The notes under the pieces: generated by a model
The model's input: only the letters and a program-made list of their open reading frames with translations
Database searches by the model: none
What the model was told of the DNA's origin: nothing
Part shown: piece after piece, positions 1-10,509 of the stretch
How positions within the stretch are numbered: the first letter of the stretch is position 1
Layout of the letters: each line of letters opens with the position of its first letter
NCBI GenBank assembly: GCA_037447655.1
Contig: JBBHKE010001246.1
Coordinates: 114,038-131,152 of the forward strand
Direction of reading: 5' to 3'
DNA: 17,115 nt
Source of the DNA: Zygnema cylindricum
Taxonomy: Eukaryota; Streptophyta; Zygnematophyceae; Zygnematales; Zygnemataceae
Position numbers and translations under genes: made by a program

Positions 1-34
<34 letters not shown>

Positions 35-43
35 AAAGAAGAC

Positions 44-84
<41 letters not shown>

Positions 85-114
85 AAAGAAGACGTAAAAG
101 AAAAAGAAAAAAAG

Positions 115-156
<42 letters not shown>

Positions 157-388
157 GGAAGAAGGAGATGGAAAAAAAAATGCAGAAGAAAGGAAAAAGA
201 ACAAAAAAAAATGAACACAAAAAAAGGAGGAAGAATATAAGATGATGTTTAAATGAAATAAAAAAAAATAGAAAAATATAGAATAAGGGAAAGAGGTGGA
301 AAAAGAATATGGAGAAAAAATGGAGGCAGAAAATGTATAATAAACGAAAAAAGATAAAAATTGTGTTTTTTTTAGCTTAAACACTAAC
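1..388. repeat. A- and purine-rich low-complexity DNA with a 50 bp duplication
   Basis: Long A runs are interspersed with GA-rich words. The 13-base word ggaaagaagacgt occurs at 33-45 and again at 83-95, exactly 50 bp apart, so the first ~100 bases are a tandem duplication of an A-tract unit. No coding exon is visible on either strand. Read on the minus strand it is a long T/C tract just downstream of the donor-like site that ends the last recombinase exon at 389. It could therefore be intron, or the 3' flank of that gene. Confidence 0.7.
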
Positions 389-894
389 CTGTTTCACTTC
401 ATCTAAAGCAGCATCTGCCCATAGGAATGTTTTTTGGAGAAGATATTCGGGCACGTTGATTCTATCACGATGGAGTAGGTACGCATGTTTTCTGTTTTCA
501 AAGCCAGCTTGGACTAGTAGAATCTCTAGTGGGATGGAGGTTAAGTAGGATAAGTACATATGAGTAGTAGCCCATCTCCCCAATCGCGCTATATAGGATT
601 CCGAAGTCCTGTCAACACCAAAATATTTTCACGTAAGCATAAAAACTTGACATAAAAACTTTAACACTTCAACTTTTTTTGTGTTTTTTTAAGACTTACA
701 AACTTTTGGGTGTTAACAATATTTTGTACAAATGAAACATGACACAGTTTTTACCCTTTACTTTCGGCCGCCCTTGCGCTTGCTCCTCTCATTGCGTGGG
801 TTTTTGAATTCGATACAATGTCGAGAGATAGAAACATCGCTTGGATTAATTTAAGATGAGTATGATAATCCAACGCCTCATCATTTTTGGAACC

Positions 895-1132
895 CTTAGG
901 GAATAGAAATAAATCGTACATGTAAAATAATCATTAAAACATATTTTAACAAAAAAGAAAAGTTAGCAAGAAAATTTCAAGTTTTGAGGATGTTATCCAT
1001 AAAAAATAAATGTTAATGAGAAATAAAAATAAATGTTATCGAGAAAAAAAGATTGGCAAAAAAATGTCAAGTTTTTAAAGATGTTATGGAGAAAAACAAG
1101 ACACACTTCACAATAATAGTATTTTGTGACAC
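895..1132 (-). repeat. Intron 4 with a degenerate ~90 bp duplication
   Basis: Read on the plus strand, the block near 963-1000 (gcaagaaaatttcaag, then gatgttat) recurs with changes near 1053-1090 (ggcaaaaaaatgtcaag, then gatgttat). The shorter word aaataaatgtta is repeated between them. The tandem copy sits wholly inside the intron inferred between recombinase exons 4 and 5, so it would not affect the protein. Confidence 0.5.
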
Positions 1133-1629
1133 TAACCACAATTCCCTTGATGAAAAGTCAAGACCGCTCCAACCTGTTCCTTCTTTCATATGAAACAAAT
1201 ATAGTAGCCATAAAGCTATCCCTCTAACCGGACAAAGGTCCCATTCCCTGTTTCGGATCACCCCGAAATGCTCCTTGCGACCATTCTGCATCATAATTTT
1301 TTTAAAAAGAAGTTTTGTTAACTAATTAACAAATTAAAGACCATCATTTCTTCAAAAAATAGATAACTAGTTTCAAAGATGTGAAAACAACGAAACAAAC
1401 AATACAACGTTATTTCATAAAGTTACTGAACAATGATGCACCACAATTAACGTCAATTACTTCAAATTTTATTTACCTTATTTGTTTTCCCATTCATTTC
1501 GAGAAATTCTAGCATATGACAAGGGGACGGCCCCACACTCTCCAACTCCATTGAAAACAAATCACATAAATTAACCCCTCTAGCGCTATTTCTTCGACCG
1601 GCCGCGAAATGGGTTAAAAGGGTTATCGA

Positions 1630-1632
1630 TCA
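1630..1632 (-). other. In-frame TGA in recombinase exon 3
   Basis: This stop lies between HAHENMLA and SITLLTHFAAGRRN, just upstream of the catalytic arginine motif. Both sides share one frame. A CGA arginine codon hit at its CpG would give TGA. Confidence 0.75.
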
Positions 1633-1758
1633 GGCTAACATATTTTCATGAGCATGTGATAAAGTAGTACAAGCCTCGAGCCATCTTCTGCTCATACTTT
1701 TCAATTGTTTCGCGTTATAGCCATCGCTCATTGCTCCCGATTGCCGATCTAAATATTG

Positions 1759-1761
1759 TTA
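1759..1761 (-). other. In-frame TAA in recombinase exon 3
   Basis: The frame is open on both sides and family-like on both: GIIRRTGIRCK before, QYLDRQSGAMSDGYN after. This is therefore a point nonsense change, not an exon end. CAA to TAA by C-to-T would explain it. Confidence 0.75.
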
Positions 1762-3059
1762 TTTACATCGTATTCCAGTCCGTCGAATAATCCCTTTTAT
1801 TATTGTCTCAGCGTCTAGACCTTTTCTTACATCTTCTATCGGAACCCCTAACAGGGTATATTGCGTTTTATAAAAAAACACAAGCGCTTTCAGAATTGCC
1901 TCTAAAAAACCTTTGGACAATAACAAAAAACACAAAAAATATTCAATATTAGTTTGTATACGTAAAATGAGTCGTGTTTTAAGGTCAATTGAACAAACCT
2001 AAATAGGACAAACATAAGTAAACCGAAAAAACACAACGTGCACAAAATAAAGATAATGCAAAAAAATCCAAAATCACACATATTTTGTTATACAATGTTT
2101 ACCTTTCGTGTTTATCACGAATTTTTTCTCTCTTGTTTTTTCAATATATTTTGCTCTCACACTCCAGCTTTCGTTCTCATTTCCTCTCATATTCTAACTT
2201 TTGTCTTAATAGATCCATGACTTAATTACCTGATTCGAATGTGCACAAAAAAAATCGTTAACTGAGGCTTGATTAATAACCACCGTATCTAAAAACGGTT
2301 CGTCTACATGCGGGCCGTGATCACCCAAATTCCTTCCTTTCATCTTTCTTATGTATTCCAGAAATGGTGTAGGGCTCCTTATCTCCTCTTGCTCGGCCCA
2401 CCAATTCTGCACATAATTTAAAGTTATGTTAAATTTCGGAACAAACAACTCAAATGATGTAATGACGAAGTCAAAAGATTAAAACAAAACCATTTGTAAT
2501 AGTTAACCACATGCACCAATAACATTGCAAAGCCAAAAAAAAAACTAATGTTGACTAAAATCATTTAAAGTAAAAGTATAGTCGTTCGTATCACCTTCCA
2601 TATTTTCATCCTCCGCGTGTATTGTGTCAAGGTATCCTCTCTCACTGTCTTTTTTTGGGCAACAAACCCTTCACGCCTTGTTTCTTCTGTGTTTGCAGAG
2701 AAAGGTTCTGGTTTGGGTTTAGAAGCACTACTCGGACTTAACATTTCATCACCGTTATTGTGTTCGCCCAAATCATCTTTGTCCTCAACTCTTCCTTTAC
2801 TCGCTTCATTTCCAGGCACTGCTTTTTTGCCTCTCTTTCTTTTTGATGTCGTAGTGCCAGAATCAAGGTTTTCCCCGTTATCTTCATCATTTCTTGGGTT
2901 CCGTAAATGTCGGACCCGTGCTGCACCAAGTCCACTCACTTGCTTGGGAGGAGGTTTACTAAGAATGGCGCTAATCGAGGGAGCAACAAAGGTGTTCTCC
3001 ATGCTTCAAAAATGATCGGAGTATCCGAAATGGTTGTTAACTGTCACATATAAACTCAA

Positions 3060-6000
3060 AATTACACTTATTAACAAGAAAAGATAGAAATAATAATGAT
3101 GATGATTAATATTCATTTTTTTTTAATAGTATATTGTATTTTTTGTTTTATTATTTCGTGTTAATAAAATACTCATTTTTGTTCGTATTGAAATGTAGTT
3201 CACTGTTATATCATGGTAATTACGGGCTATATCTAACTATTGTATTAAATATATTATAACACCTAGTTAAAATTGTTATATAAGAATAAGTAAAATGGTT
3301 ATTTGTAGCTGGTGTACTATACATACTATAATAGGTAATTATGTCTGCTATATTAAATAATTTATAATACTTATATGTAACCGACACAATATATACATTA
3401 TAACAGCCGGTAACAAGTGATATATTACATTTATTTTACCATATTTATGTAACTGTTGAAGAATACAAATTGCAAGGGCTAGTTATAACTGTTATACTAT
3501 ACTAATTATAACAACTGGTTATCGCTGTTTTAATTCATTGATTATAACGGTTATATTTAACTGTTATACTACATTATTTACAACACCTAGCTAAAAATGT
3601 TTTATTTTACTAATGATTACAGTTGTATCTAAGTGTTATGTCATATTTATTATAACAAGTAAATAAATATACAGTTGTAGTAGATAAATATGCAGTTTTA
3701 TTTACCTGTTATATTTTATATATTATGACAACTATATCTAACTATTGTATTATACCGAATATGACAACTAGTTGTAAGTGTTATAATTTATTTGTAGTTG
3801 TTGCATTATAGTAGACATAACAACTATATCTCGCTGTAATACTGTAGTAAATTAAATAGCTAGTTATAGCTTTTATCTTATACTTATTGTAAAAGTTATA
3901 TCTAACTGCAATATTTTATTAACTGGCTGTAATATTACAGTAAATTTAACAGCTAGTTATAGCTTTTATCTTATATATATTGTAAAGTTATATCTAACTG
4001 CAATATTTTATTAACTGGATGTAATATTACACTAAATTTAACAGCTAGTTATAGCTTTTATCTTATATATATTTTAAAAGTTATATCTAACTGCAATATT
4101 TTTTAATTAATTTATAGAAAATATATAACTGCAATATTTTATTAACTGCTTTTTATTAACTGGCGTATATATTGAAAATTTAACTCTATTATAGCTTTAT
4201 CTTATTTTACTAACTGCTTAATTTATAGAATAATTAACTAAATTTATATACTTTATACGTTTATATTATTAAATATTTTATATCTAATGCAATATTTATT
4301 AACTGGCGTAATATTATAGAAAATTTAACAGTAGTTATAGCTTTATCTTATATATATTGTAAAATATTCGTATATATTATTTTTATCTTATATATTGTAG
4401 TTCTAACTGCAATATTTTATTAACTGGCTGTAATATTATAGAAATTAAACAGTTATAGCTATCTATATCGTAATTTATCTAAATTTTATTCTTTAAATAG
4501 TTATATCTTTATACTAAAGTTATATATAATCAATATTTTATTAATTTTGGTATTTTTAACTGTAATATTAGCTTTATCTTATAATTGTAAAAGTTATATA
4601 ACTGCAATATTTATTTGCATTAGAAATTAACAGATATTATAGCTTTTATCTTATATATATTGTAAAAGTTATATCTGACTGTCATATATAATTCTTATCT
4701 TATACTTATTGTAAAAGTTATATCTAACTGCAATATTTTATTAACTGGCTGTAATATTATAGAAAATTTAACAGCTAGTTATAGCTTTTATCTTATATTT
4801 ATTGTAATAGTTATATATAACTGCTATATATTATTTTTATATAATATACATTGTAAAAGTTATATATAACTGCAATATTTTATTAACTGGCTGTAATATT
4901 ACAGTAAATTTAACAGCTAGTTATAGCATTTATCTTATATTTATCGTAATAGTTATATCTAAGTGTTATATTTTATAACTAGACAATTATATTTATCTGT
5001 TTTATCATATTTCTTATAACAACTATATCTTCCTGTTATATTTTATAAATTACATCACCTATATATAACTGTTACATTTTACGGAATATGACAATTAGTT
5101 GTAAGTGTTATATTTTATTAATTATAACAGTTGTTATACGTAGCTGCTGCATTATACTAAACATAACAACGTTATTTAGATGTTATATTTTACTAATCAT
5201 TATTATTATGTCTAACTGTTATACTATGTTAATTCTTACGCTATAATAAACTATTACATAATTACAGTTGTACCTAATTGTTATTTTGTATATATTACAA
5301 CTTCAATATCTAACTGTGATTTTGTATTAATTATTACAATGTTTTCTAAGTATCATTATATACATTATAACATTTATATCTACACAGTTATATCTAACTG
5401 CTATACTACACATATTACAGCAGGTCTAATCTAATTGTTATATTATAAAAGTTATAACCAGTTATATATTTTATATACCCTAACTATTATAATGTGTTAA
5501 TTTTCCCAGTGAGAACTGACTATTACATTATATATATTTTAACATTTATATCTAAGTGTTATAATGTGTTAATTATTAGTGTTAACTAACTATTACATTC
5601 TATTTTTTATAACAAATTACATTATATTTATCTTAAGAGTTAAAATTAATTGTTATATTATACATATTATAACAGTTGTATCTAACCGTTATATTATGTT
5701 AATTATTACAAGTATAATAAACTTTTACATTATAGTAGTTATAACAGTTGAAACTAACTGTCATATTATATATATTATGACAATTATAACTAACCGTTAC
5801 ATTATATTTATTATAATTATTATTAGTATACACTACAACTATAACAGTAGTTGTAACAGTAGTTTCATATATTATACTTCAACTATTATTATATACAGTA
5901 TTTATATTATAACTCCTACTTCAAATATATTAAACAGATAATAATGTGCATTATAGTATATATTTCAAATATTACTTATGTTAAATATGTATTATAACGT

Positions 6001-6480
6001 TTTATAACGTATTGTACTATATCAGCTACATGTGTTAGAAATGTTACTCGATATGTTATAGATATTGTAATTGTCATTATATATACGATAATTATTATTA
6101 ATACATATATTTTCTAAATTATAACTATTATTATTACATATCTTATATGTGTTAAATATATTACATCTATTGCTATGTATATTATATGTATATATAACTT
6201 TTATTATGATATATATTACATATATTATAACTAAACTGTTTTATATATATTTAATATATTTTACTACTAAACTGCTGTTACATATATTACATATATTACT
6301 GTTGTTACTATATATATTATATATATATTAAAGCCATTAGTGTTATATACATTATATACATTGTACCTTTTATTCTATATTATACATATTGTAAATGTTA
6401 TTATAGGTATTATAGAAATTATAACTAAACTGACGGTCTGTATATTTATTATGCGTGTGATAAATCCTTTTATTAGATCT
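3060..6480. repeat. Decayed AT-rich satellite-like array, ~46 bp units
   Basis: About 3.4 kb is built from variants of one AT-rich phrase: ttataac, then tctaactgttat, then a tatatattat tract, returning roughly every 46 bases. Copies are divergent and often carry small indels, which is typical of an old tandem array. Nothing coding is supported here. The open frames at 5579-5941 and 6149-6331 translate to Ile/Tyr/Thr-rich strings that mirror the repeat. The array begins just upstream of the recombinase start at 3002. Confidence 0.8.
3904..4940. repeat. ~92 bp higher-order repeat block inside the AT-rich array
   Basis: Within the array the phrase aactgcaatattttattaac begins near 3904, 3996 and 4088, a 92 bp step. 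It returns, more degraded, near 4404, 4578, 4726 and 4869. Each unit joins two distinct ~46 bp halves: aactgcaat...atttaac, and agctagttatagcttttatc followed by ttatatatattgtaaaagtt. This dimeric organisation implies amplification of a two-unit block after the basic repeat had diverged. Confidence 0.65.
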
Positions 6481-6514
6481 ATGATATATCTTGAGCAAAT
6501 ATTACACACATTGT

Positions 6515-6606
6515 AATAATTATTATTTTTTTATTGTTATTGTTATTCTTATTATTATATAATAATTGTTATTTTTTTATTGTTGTTGTTATTCTTAATA
6601 TTATAT
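6515..6606. repeat. ATT/TTG microsatellite, duplicated ~45 bp block
   Basis: A run of attatt, ttgtta and ttattctta words occurs twice in tandem, with copies starting near 6516 and 6561 and differing by a few bases. This is simple-sequence DNA at the right edge of the AT-rich array. Confidence 0.6.
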
Positions 6607-6776
6607 ATGTTAGTATCATTATTATTATTCAAGTCTAGAAACTTCCTAAACCACCTTTTTTAGTCTAACTATGAAACGGTAATAATCATCTACAATAAAA
6701 TATTGCAACAAAAATAGAAATAAATACAATATAAAAATCCGAAACAAAAACAAAACAAGTAACAAAAAACAGGAGA

Positions 6777-6820
6777 ATGGGGGAGAGAGGGAGAGGGAGA
6801 GGAGGGGAAGAGAGAGAGAC
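6777..6820. repeat. GA-rich microsatellite
   Basis: Near-pure (GA)n/(GGA)n purine tract: gggggagagagggagaggg and continuing. It accounts for the charged or Pro/Ser/Leu-rich open frames seen on both strands here. Confidence 0.8.
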
Positions 6821-7459
6821 TTGCAATGTAAAAAGGACAAAACCACACAAAAGAGGGGAGACACAATGTGAGGATAGTAGAAACACCCACCGAGAGGGAA
6901 TACTTCGAGCAGCCACAGATAGGAAAAAGGCGAGAAAGAAAGGGCGTCTGGGGAAGCTACAAGAAATGGGAGACATGGATAAAAGAAAAGGTTTTAGGGT
7001 TAAAACAACAGACACTATGGTTCGTTCACATGGAAAAGTTTAAAACGGAATTATTCAATAAAATGCTTCTTCATGTTTCATAGACATTTTTGTTGTTGGA
7101 TAAATTAATATTAAAAAAGGGAGGAGGTAAAGGGAAGTGAGAAACAAAAATGAAAAAAAGAGAAAGAAAACGAGTTCAAAATTTACTTACAATCTAAAAA
7201 GGGGGCATCTCCACTACGAAGAAGAAGACACGAATGATAAAAAGGGACCGGAACACGGAACCAAAGCGGGGAAAGAAAAGGAAGAGGAGAAAAAAAAATG
7301 GGCAGGTGAAATAAGAAGCAAACGGGAGGACATGGATAAAAAAACGTTGAATCAAAAAACGTTTTTTCAATTGTTGATGTTTTCGCTGTTCAAACGAACT
7401 ACTGGTTTTAAAATTTAAAATTTCGAAAAAAGAAACGGGCGCAAGAAACGGGCAGAAGA
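6821..7459. other. Purine-rich spacer, no gene recognised
   Basis: The plus strand is dominated by A and G, including aaaaaagagaaagaaaacgag and similar stretches, giving several overlapping Lys/Glu/Arg-rich open frames without domain-like patterns. The phrase acatggataaaa occurs near 6974 and again near 7330 in a similar purine-rich setting, so part may be an old duplication. A small tandem repeat, aagaaacgggc, sits near 7430-7455. No promoter, RNA gene or conserved motif is recognisable. Confidence 0.5.
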
Positions 7460-7847
7460 ATGTTTCGTGCCGCGTTTCCTTCCGTAAACGGTTTTGGTTT
7501 TCACAGTGTAGCGTTGCGTTCGCAGTTGGCGATGCGCCTCGCGGTGCGAAGCGTCGTTACTCGAAAAGCGAAGGGGGGGCGACGTGGATCTCTCACAATG
7601 CGTGAAACGGACCTCGGAGGTTCACAGAGCCCGAAAATCGCAAGGTTCAGGCAAGTACTGATAGCCTATTCCCACCGGAGCATTTCCCATTCCGATGATT
7701 TTTCGAATTATGATAATAATATGAAACTTTTAAAATCCTTTGTACGTGCGAAACTTTCTTTCTATTTGTCAAACGGCGATCCTTTCATTCATGGCCTATT
7801 CCCAACGGAAAAAAATTCACTTCCGCAACAGACGGACGTTGGAATAA

Positions 7848-7874
7848 TGTACGGCTTTCTATGAAAACCGTACA
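7848..7874. repeat. 12 bp-arm hairpin containing GTACGG / CCGTAC
   Basis: Arms tgtacggctttc (7848-7859) and gaaaaccgtaca (7863-7874) pair with one mismatch around a 3-base loop. A similar but shorter hairpin lies at 14070-14094. Confidence 0.7.
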
Positions 7875-8134
7875 AACGAGCTTCCTCAAAATATTGCCGG
7901 ATATTAAAGTCGGGTTAAAGTCGCGTATTTCGCCGAAAAGCTGACGTAGCCAAAACAACATCCGTACGACCAGTTCATTGTACTCGCGAAACAACTGCAG
8001 GACTTTGAACCACTGTCGTCGTCATTCGAACATTCAATACTGCAGGTTTGTTTTCGTCTTATGTTTGATGACGTCGAAGCGTGTACGTTTTCCGATGAGA
8101 TCTAGGAGAAAAAATGTCGTTTTTTACTGAAAGT

Positions 8135-8159
8135 CGTACTGTTTCGTACAATGCCGTAC
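8135..8159. repeat. Three CGTAC motifs spaced exactly 10 bp
   Basis: CGTAC starts at 8135, 8145 and 8155, the last two in the longer form cgtaca. One-helical-turn spacing is typical of protein-binding arrays, such as subterminal transposase sites. The binding role is inference. Confidence 0.5.
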
Positions 8160-8208
8160 AAAAAAAAACTGTCAGAAAAACAAGCCTACTGAATGACGGA
8201 TTTTATTC

Positions 8209-8234
8209 TCCACGTTTATGGGCGTAAACGTGGA
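8209..8234. repeat. Perfect 10 bp-arm hairpin
   Basis: tccacgttta (8209-8218) and taaacgtgga (8225-8234) are exact reverse complements around a 6-base loop. There is no T run after it, so it is not terminator-like. Confidence 0.7.
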
Positions 8235-8338
8235 CTGTCGGATGCCAAATCAGATACGCCATCGTTTGACACTTTCAGTTCAGAACAAGTGACCCGAAGT
8301 AGGTCAATTTTCAGCGCCTGAACGAATAGCATCGTGCC

Positions 8339-8366
8339 TCGTGGAAAAGTGAACCAATTTCCACGA
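8339..8366. repeat. Perfect 9 bp-arm hairpin
   Basis: tcgtggaaa (8339-8347) and tttccacga (8358-8366) are exact reverse complements with a 10-base loop. Confidence 0.65.
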
Positions 8367-8484
8367 CGAACGCGCGACCTCGTGGGTATAAGTCACATAT
8401 TATGCCTTGGAGGTGCGATATCACCCACCGACATCATCCTCTTGTGACGCTTCCCCCTTCAAAAATGTTTGGTTTGAAACTTTT

Positions 8485-8795
8485 TTAGGGTTTCGCTGTT
8501 TGCCGCGCTGCCATTCAAATTTTTAACAATTTCTTAAATTGTCGCGTTTCTCTCTCGTTTATAATCAAGATCCAATTACTTCCGTACTTTGCGCGCTTTT
8601 TTGCTAACCTGTTTTTATTTTTTTTTAAAGTTCACAATTTTGCCGCTCCTTTTTGATAATCCGTTTTTGAAATTCTACCCACTGGTTCAAATTTGAACCA
8701 TAATTTTAGAGCATTTTTTAGGGTTTGAACAACAGAGTGTAGCACTTCCCACCTATTTATTAGTTTTTTTAAATTAGATTATTTGCCTATATAAG
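8485..8795 (+). promoter_or_regulatory. Candidate promoter of the trihelix gene: two telo-boxes, palindrome, TATA box
   Basis: The telo-box-like word ttagggttt occurs at 8485-8493 and 8718-8726. A perfect 18 bp palindrome, tggttcaaatttgaacca, lies at 8683-8700. A TATA box, ctatataag, lies at 8787-8795, about 105 bp before the chosen ATG at 8901, leaving room for a start site near 8820 and a short 5' leader. Telo-boxes are known plant promoter elements. Function here is inferred from spacing and order; no transcription start can be read from sequence. Confidence 0.5.
8683..8700. repeat. Perfect 18 bp palindrome
   Basis: tggttcaaatttgaacca is fully self-complementary with no loop. It lies about 90 bp upstream of the TATA box, so a dimeric-protein site is possible. 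Confidence 0.7.
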
Positions 8796-9066
8796 TTGGT
8801 GAATATAGAATCCATCATTCAACCAAACCACATATGTATTTTCACTGTAGATTTAAGAAACTTATCTTTTTGTACCCTCTGTCATCATTATCGCAGCAGG
8901 ATGTCTTTCCCACTAGGTGGGTACAACCTTTTCGGGTTTCGTCTAGGAATGTTACCCCTTCCAATTCCTCTTACTAATTATGTCGTCATCAAAGAAAATG
9001 GCCGTAATAATGAGGAACCTTTAAACCTTCAAAGAGGACGCAACGACCATGCGAGCAATGATATAG

Positions 9067-9675
9067 GTGACGTTTCTCAAACCATCCTCCACTTGCACCA
9101 TGCAACACCTTCATCTTCCTCAATGTGAACTCTGTGCTTCTAAAACCTTCTTTATCTTTTATGTTTTTCATTTTCTGCAAGCTTCACCTTGTATTATGTT
9201 TGTCTCCTCCTCCTCCTCCTCCTCTTTTGTTCAATTTGTTATTCTTCATCAATTTCTTCTTCTTCCGTTTCTTCTTCCTCACAATTTTTTCTTCTTCATC
9301 AATTTCTTCTTCTTCTTCAGTTTCTTCTTCCTCACTTCAATTTCTTCATCTTTTCCTTTAACTCTTTCTTCTTCAACTTCTTCTTCAACTGCTTCTTCTT
9401 CGACTTCTACTTCTTTTTCAAATTTTTCTATTTCCTTCTTCAATTTCTTCTTTTTCTTCTTCTTCACTACCTTCTTCAAAATCTTGTTCTTCGTCAATCT
9501 CTTCTTCTATCTTGTTCTTGTTCTCTTTCTTCTTATTCTTCATCTTTCTCAAATGCGCTTTTTATTATTAAATGTTTTCTTTTGAGAAATTATTTCTACT
9601 GTATCTGAGTCTATTTTTGAAGTATCCTTCTTGTTCCAAAATCCTTGTTGTTGTAATCTCATGTGTTTTTTGAAG
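9067..9675 (+). repeat. Intron 1 of the trihelix gene, filled by a (TTC)n pyrimidine tract
   Basis: Donor ata-g/gtgacg at 9067 and acceptor ttttttgaag/at before 9676 restore the frame (GAT codon split after its first base). About 9200-9560 is an imperfect TTC/TTCAA/TTCTTC microsatellite. Open frames over it, Phe/Ser-rich on plus and Lys/Glu-rich on minus, are products of the simple sequence and are not called as genes. Confidence 0.6.
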
Positions 9676-10145
9676 ATGGTGGTGTAAACAATCCACCTTT
9701 AGCTGAAGAACAACCAAAAACAACAGGAAACCATGGAGGTGGGGAGAAGGGGCGAAAAGCAAAAGGCGTTGCATCTCCAAAGTTCCCACCGACCTCTCAC
9801 AGATGGACCATGCAATTATGTGTCCCCCATGGATCACTGAATTTAGGAAGCCTCTAGATAGCTTTTGGCTAGCCCTCTTTCAACTTGGATCACGCCACCC
9901 AAGCCGACAAATAGATAATATAATTGCACCCCTGTGCAGTTTGGACTCCCCCGAGTCCACAAGAAAAAGAATCACTGAAAATGCCCAACCAGACAATTAA
10001 TAATCAAGTGGCGAAGATGCCAATATTTATACAAGCTTGTTGGGAGAGTTACCGCTACCTCCTCAATCCTCTAAGTCCTAAACCCTTCTCACAACCCCTA
10101 TCTACTGATGTACGAACCAATTAGAAGACTGTACAGTACAAAAAG

Positions 10146-10183
10146 GTACTAGGGCCGATGTACTTTCTGTACGGCATGTGTAC
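10146..10183. repeat. GTAC cluster
   Basis: GTAC occurs at 10146, 10160, 10169 and 10180, with further copies just upstream from 10110. Spacings of 9-14 bp resemble the CGTAC clusters elsewhere in the window, but this one is less regular. Confidence 0.35.
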
Positions 10184-10509
10184 GACAAGGCCATGGAGTG
10201 GACGTCTGTCTCCTCCTGACTTGTGCTCACGCTCCCCAGGATTCCAACTTCCCAATAATATCTTGCCACGTGTTGACAGGTCATGTCACGTCCGAAAACC
10301 ACCAAGGCGGCTATACCGGGATCTCGACGATGATGCGGATCGTCGGATCCAAACAGACATTTAATGTTCGCCGTCCAAAATAACAAATGTCTGGTACATT
10401 TGTTTCGTACGCACTAAAACTTAACTAGTTTCTATGTCCTTAATTTATTATTCTGTTGAACGAATTAATGATCTTGCTAATGTTTAAATAGCTATTAAAC
10501 ACTATGTAT

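Larger units (their letters stand above)
389..3002 (-). pseudogene. Crypton/Ndc10-type tyrosine recombinase, six exons, two nonsense codons, 3' end open
   Basis: Such enzymes cut and rejoin DNA through a tyrosine and mobilise Crypton transposons. Inferred exons, all on the minus strand: 3002-2595, 2406-2230, 1899-1477, 1285-1133, 894-755, 608-389. Introns are 146-330 bp, GT-AG, and phases match across 507 codons. The start ATG has an in-frame TGA two codons upstream, plus A at -3 and G at +4. Residues 1-115 are charged and disordered-looking with a KRKRGKK nuclear signal (54-60). A core-binding segment (REDTLTQYTRRMKIWK) ends exon 1. The catalytic part shows HFAAGRRNSARG (Arg 297/298), GKTNKNGRKEHFGVIR, LCPVRGIALWLLYLFH, the H-x-x-R box KTHAMRG (His420, Arg423), then LGRWATTHMYLSYLTSIP (candidate Tyr452 or Tyr455) and QAGFEN. 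Stops interrupt codons 242 (TAA, 1761-1759) and 285 (TGA, 1632-1630). The exon 4 donor (gtgtca) is weak but is the phase-compatible choice. A donor-like cag/gttagt ends exon 6, so the C-terminus may lie outside the window. Confidence 0.85.
7460..8400. other. Hairpin-rich, CpG-richer segment of unknown nature
   Basis: Base composition changes: CG dinucleotides are frequent compared with the flanks. A plus-strand frame runs 7460-7864 (134 codons, Arg/Ser-rich) but has no recognisable domain. The phrase gcctattccca followed by c/a-cgga repeats at 7664-7679 and 7794-7809, across that frame. Three good hairpins and one phased CGTAC cluster lie here and are listed separately. The segment may be a non-autonomous transposon or a subterminal region of a DNA element; no ends were identified. 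Confidence 0.4.

Noticed and set aside
1749-1766. An 18 bp GT-AG segment that would remove the TAA in recombinase exon 3
   Set aside because: Too short for any spliceosomal intron, and the frame is continuous through it; a point nonsense change is simpler.
2617-3015. 132-codon plus-strand open frame
   Set aside because: It is the antisense shadow of recombinase exon 1, which has splice signals, Kozak-like context and family content on the minus strand.
5579-6331. Ile/Tyr-rich open frames at 5579-5941 and 6149-6331
   Set aside because: They follow the AT-rich tandem repeat and show its periodicity; no protein-like signal.
6646-7418. Overlapping open frames on both strands
   Set aside because: Purine-rich simple sequence; compositions are extreme and frames compete with one another.
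7460-7864. 134-codon plus-strand frame as a gene
   Set aside because: No recognisable motif; it spans an internal direct repeat and ends in a hairpin. A coding role cannot be supported.
9067-9608. Phe/Ser-rich plus-strand and Lys/Glu-rich minus-strand frames
   Set aside because: Direct translation of the TTC/GAA microsatellite with no domain or start context.
9803-10386. Open frames at 9803-10000, 9924-10124, 10102-10386 and 10158-10383
   Set aside because: They lie within or across the inferred insertion, overlap on both strands and lack family resemblance.
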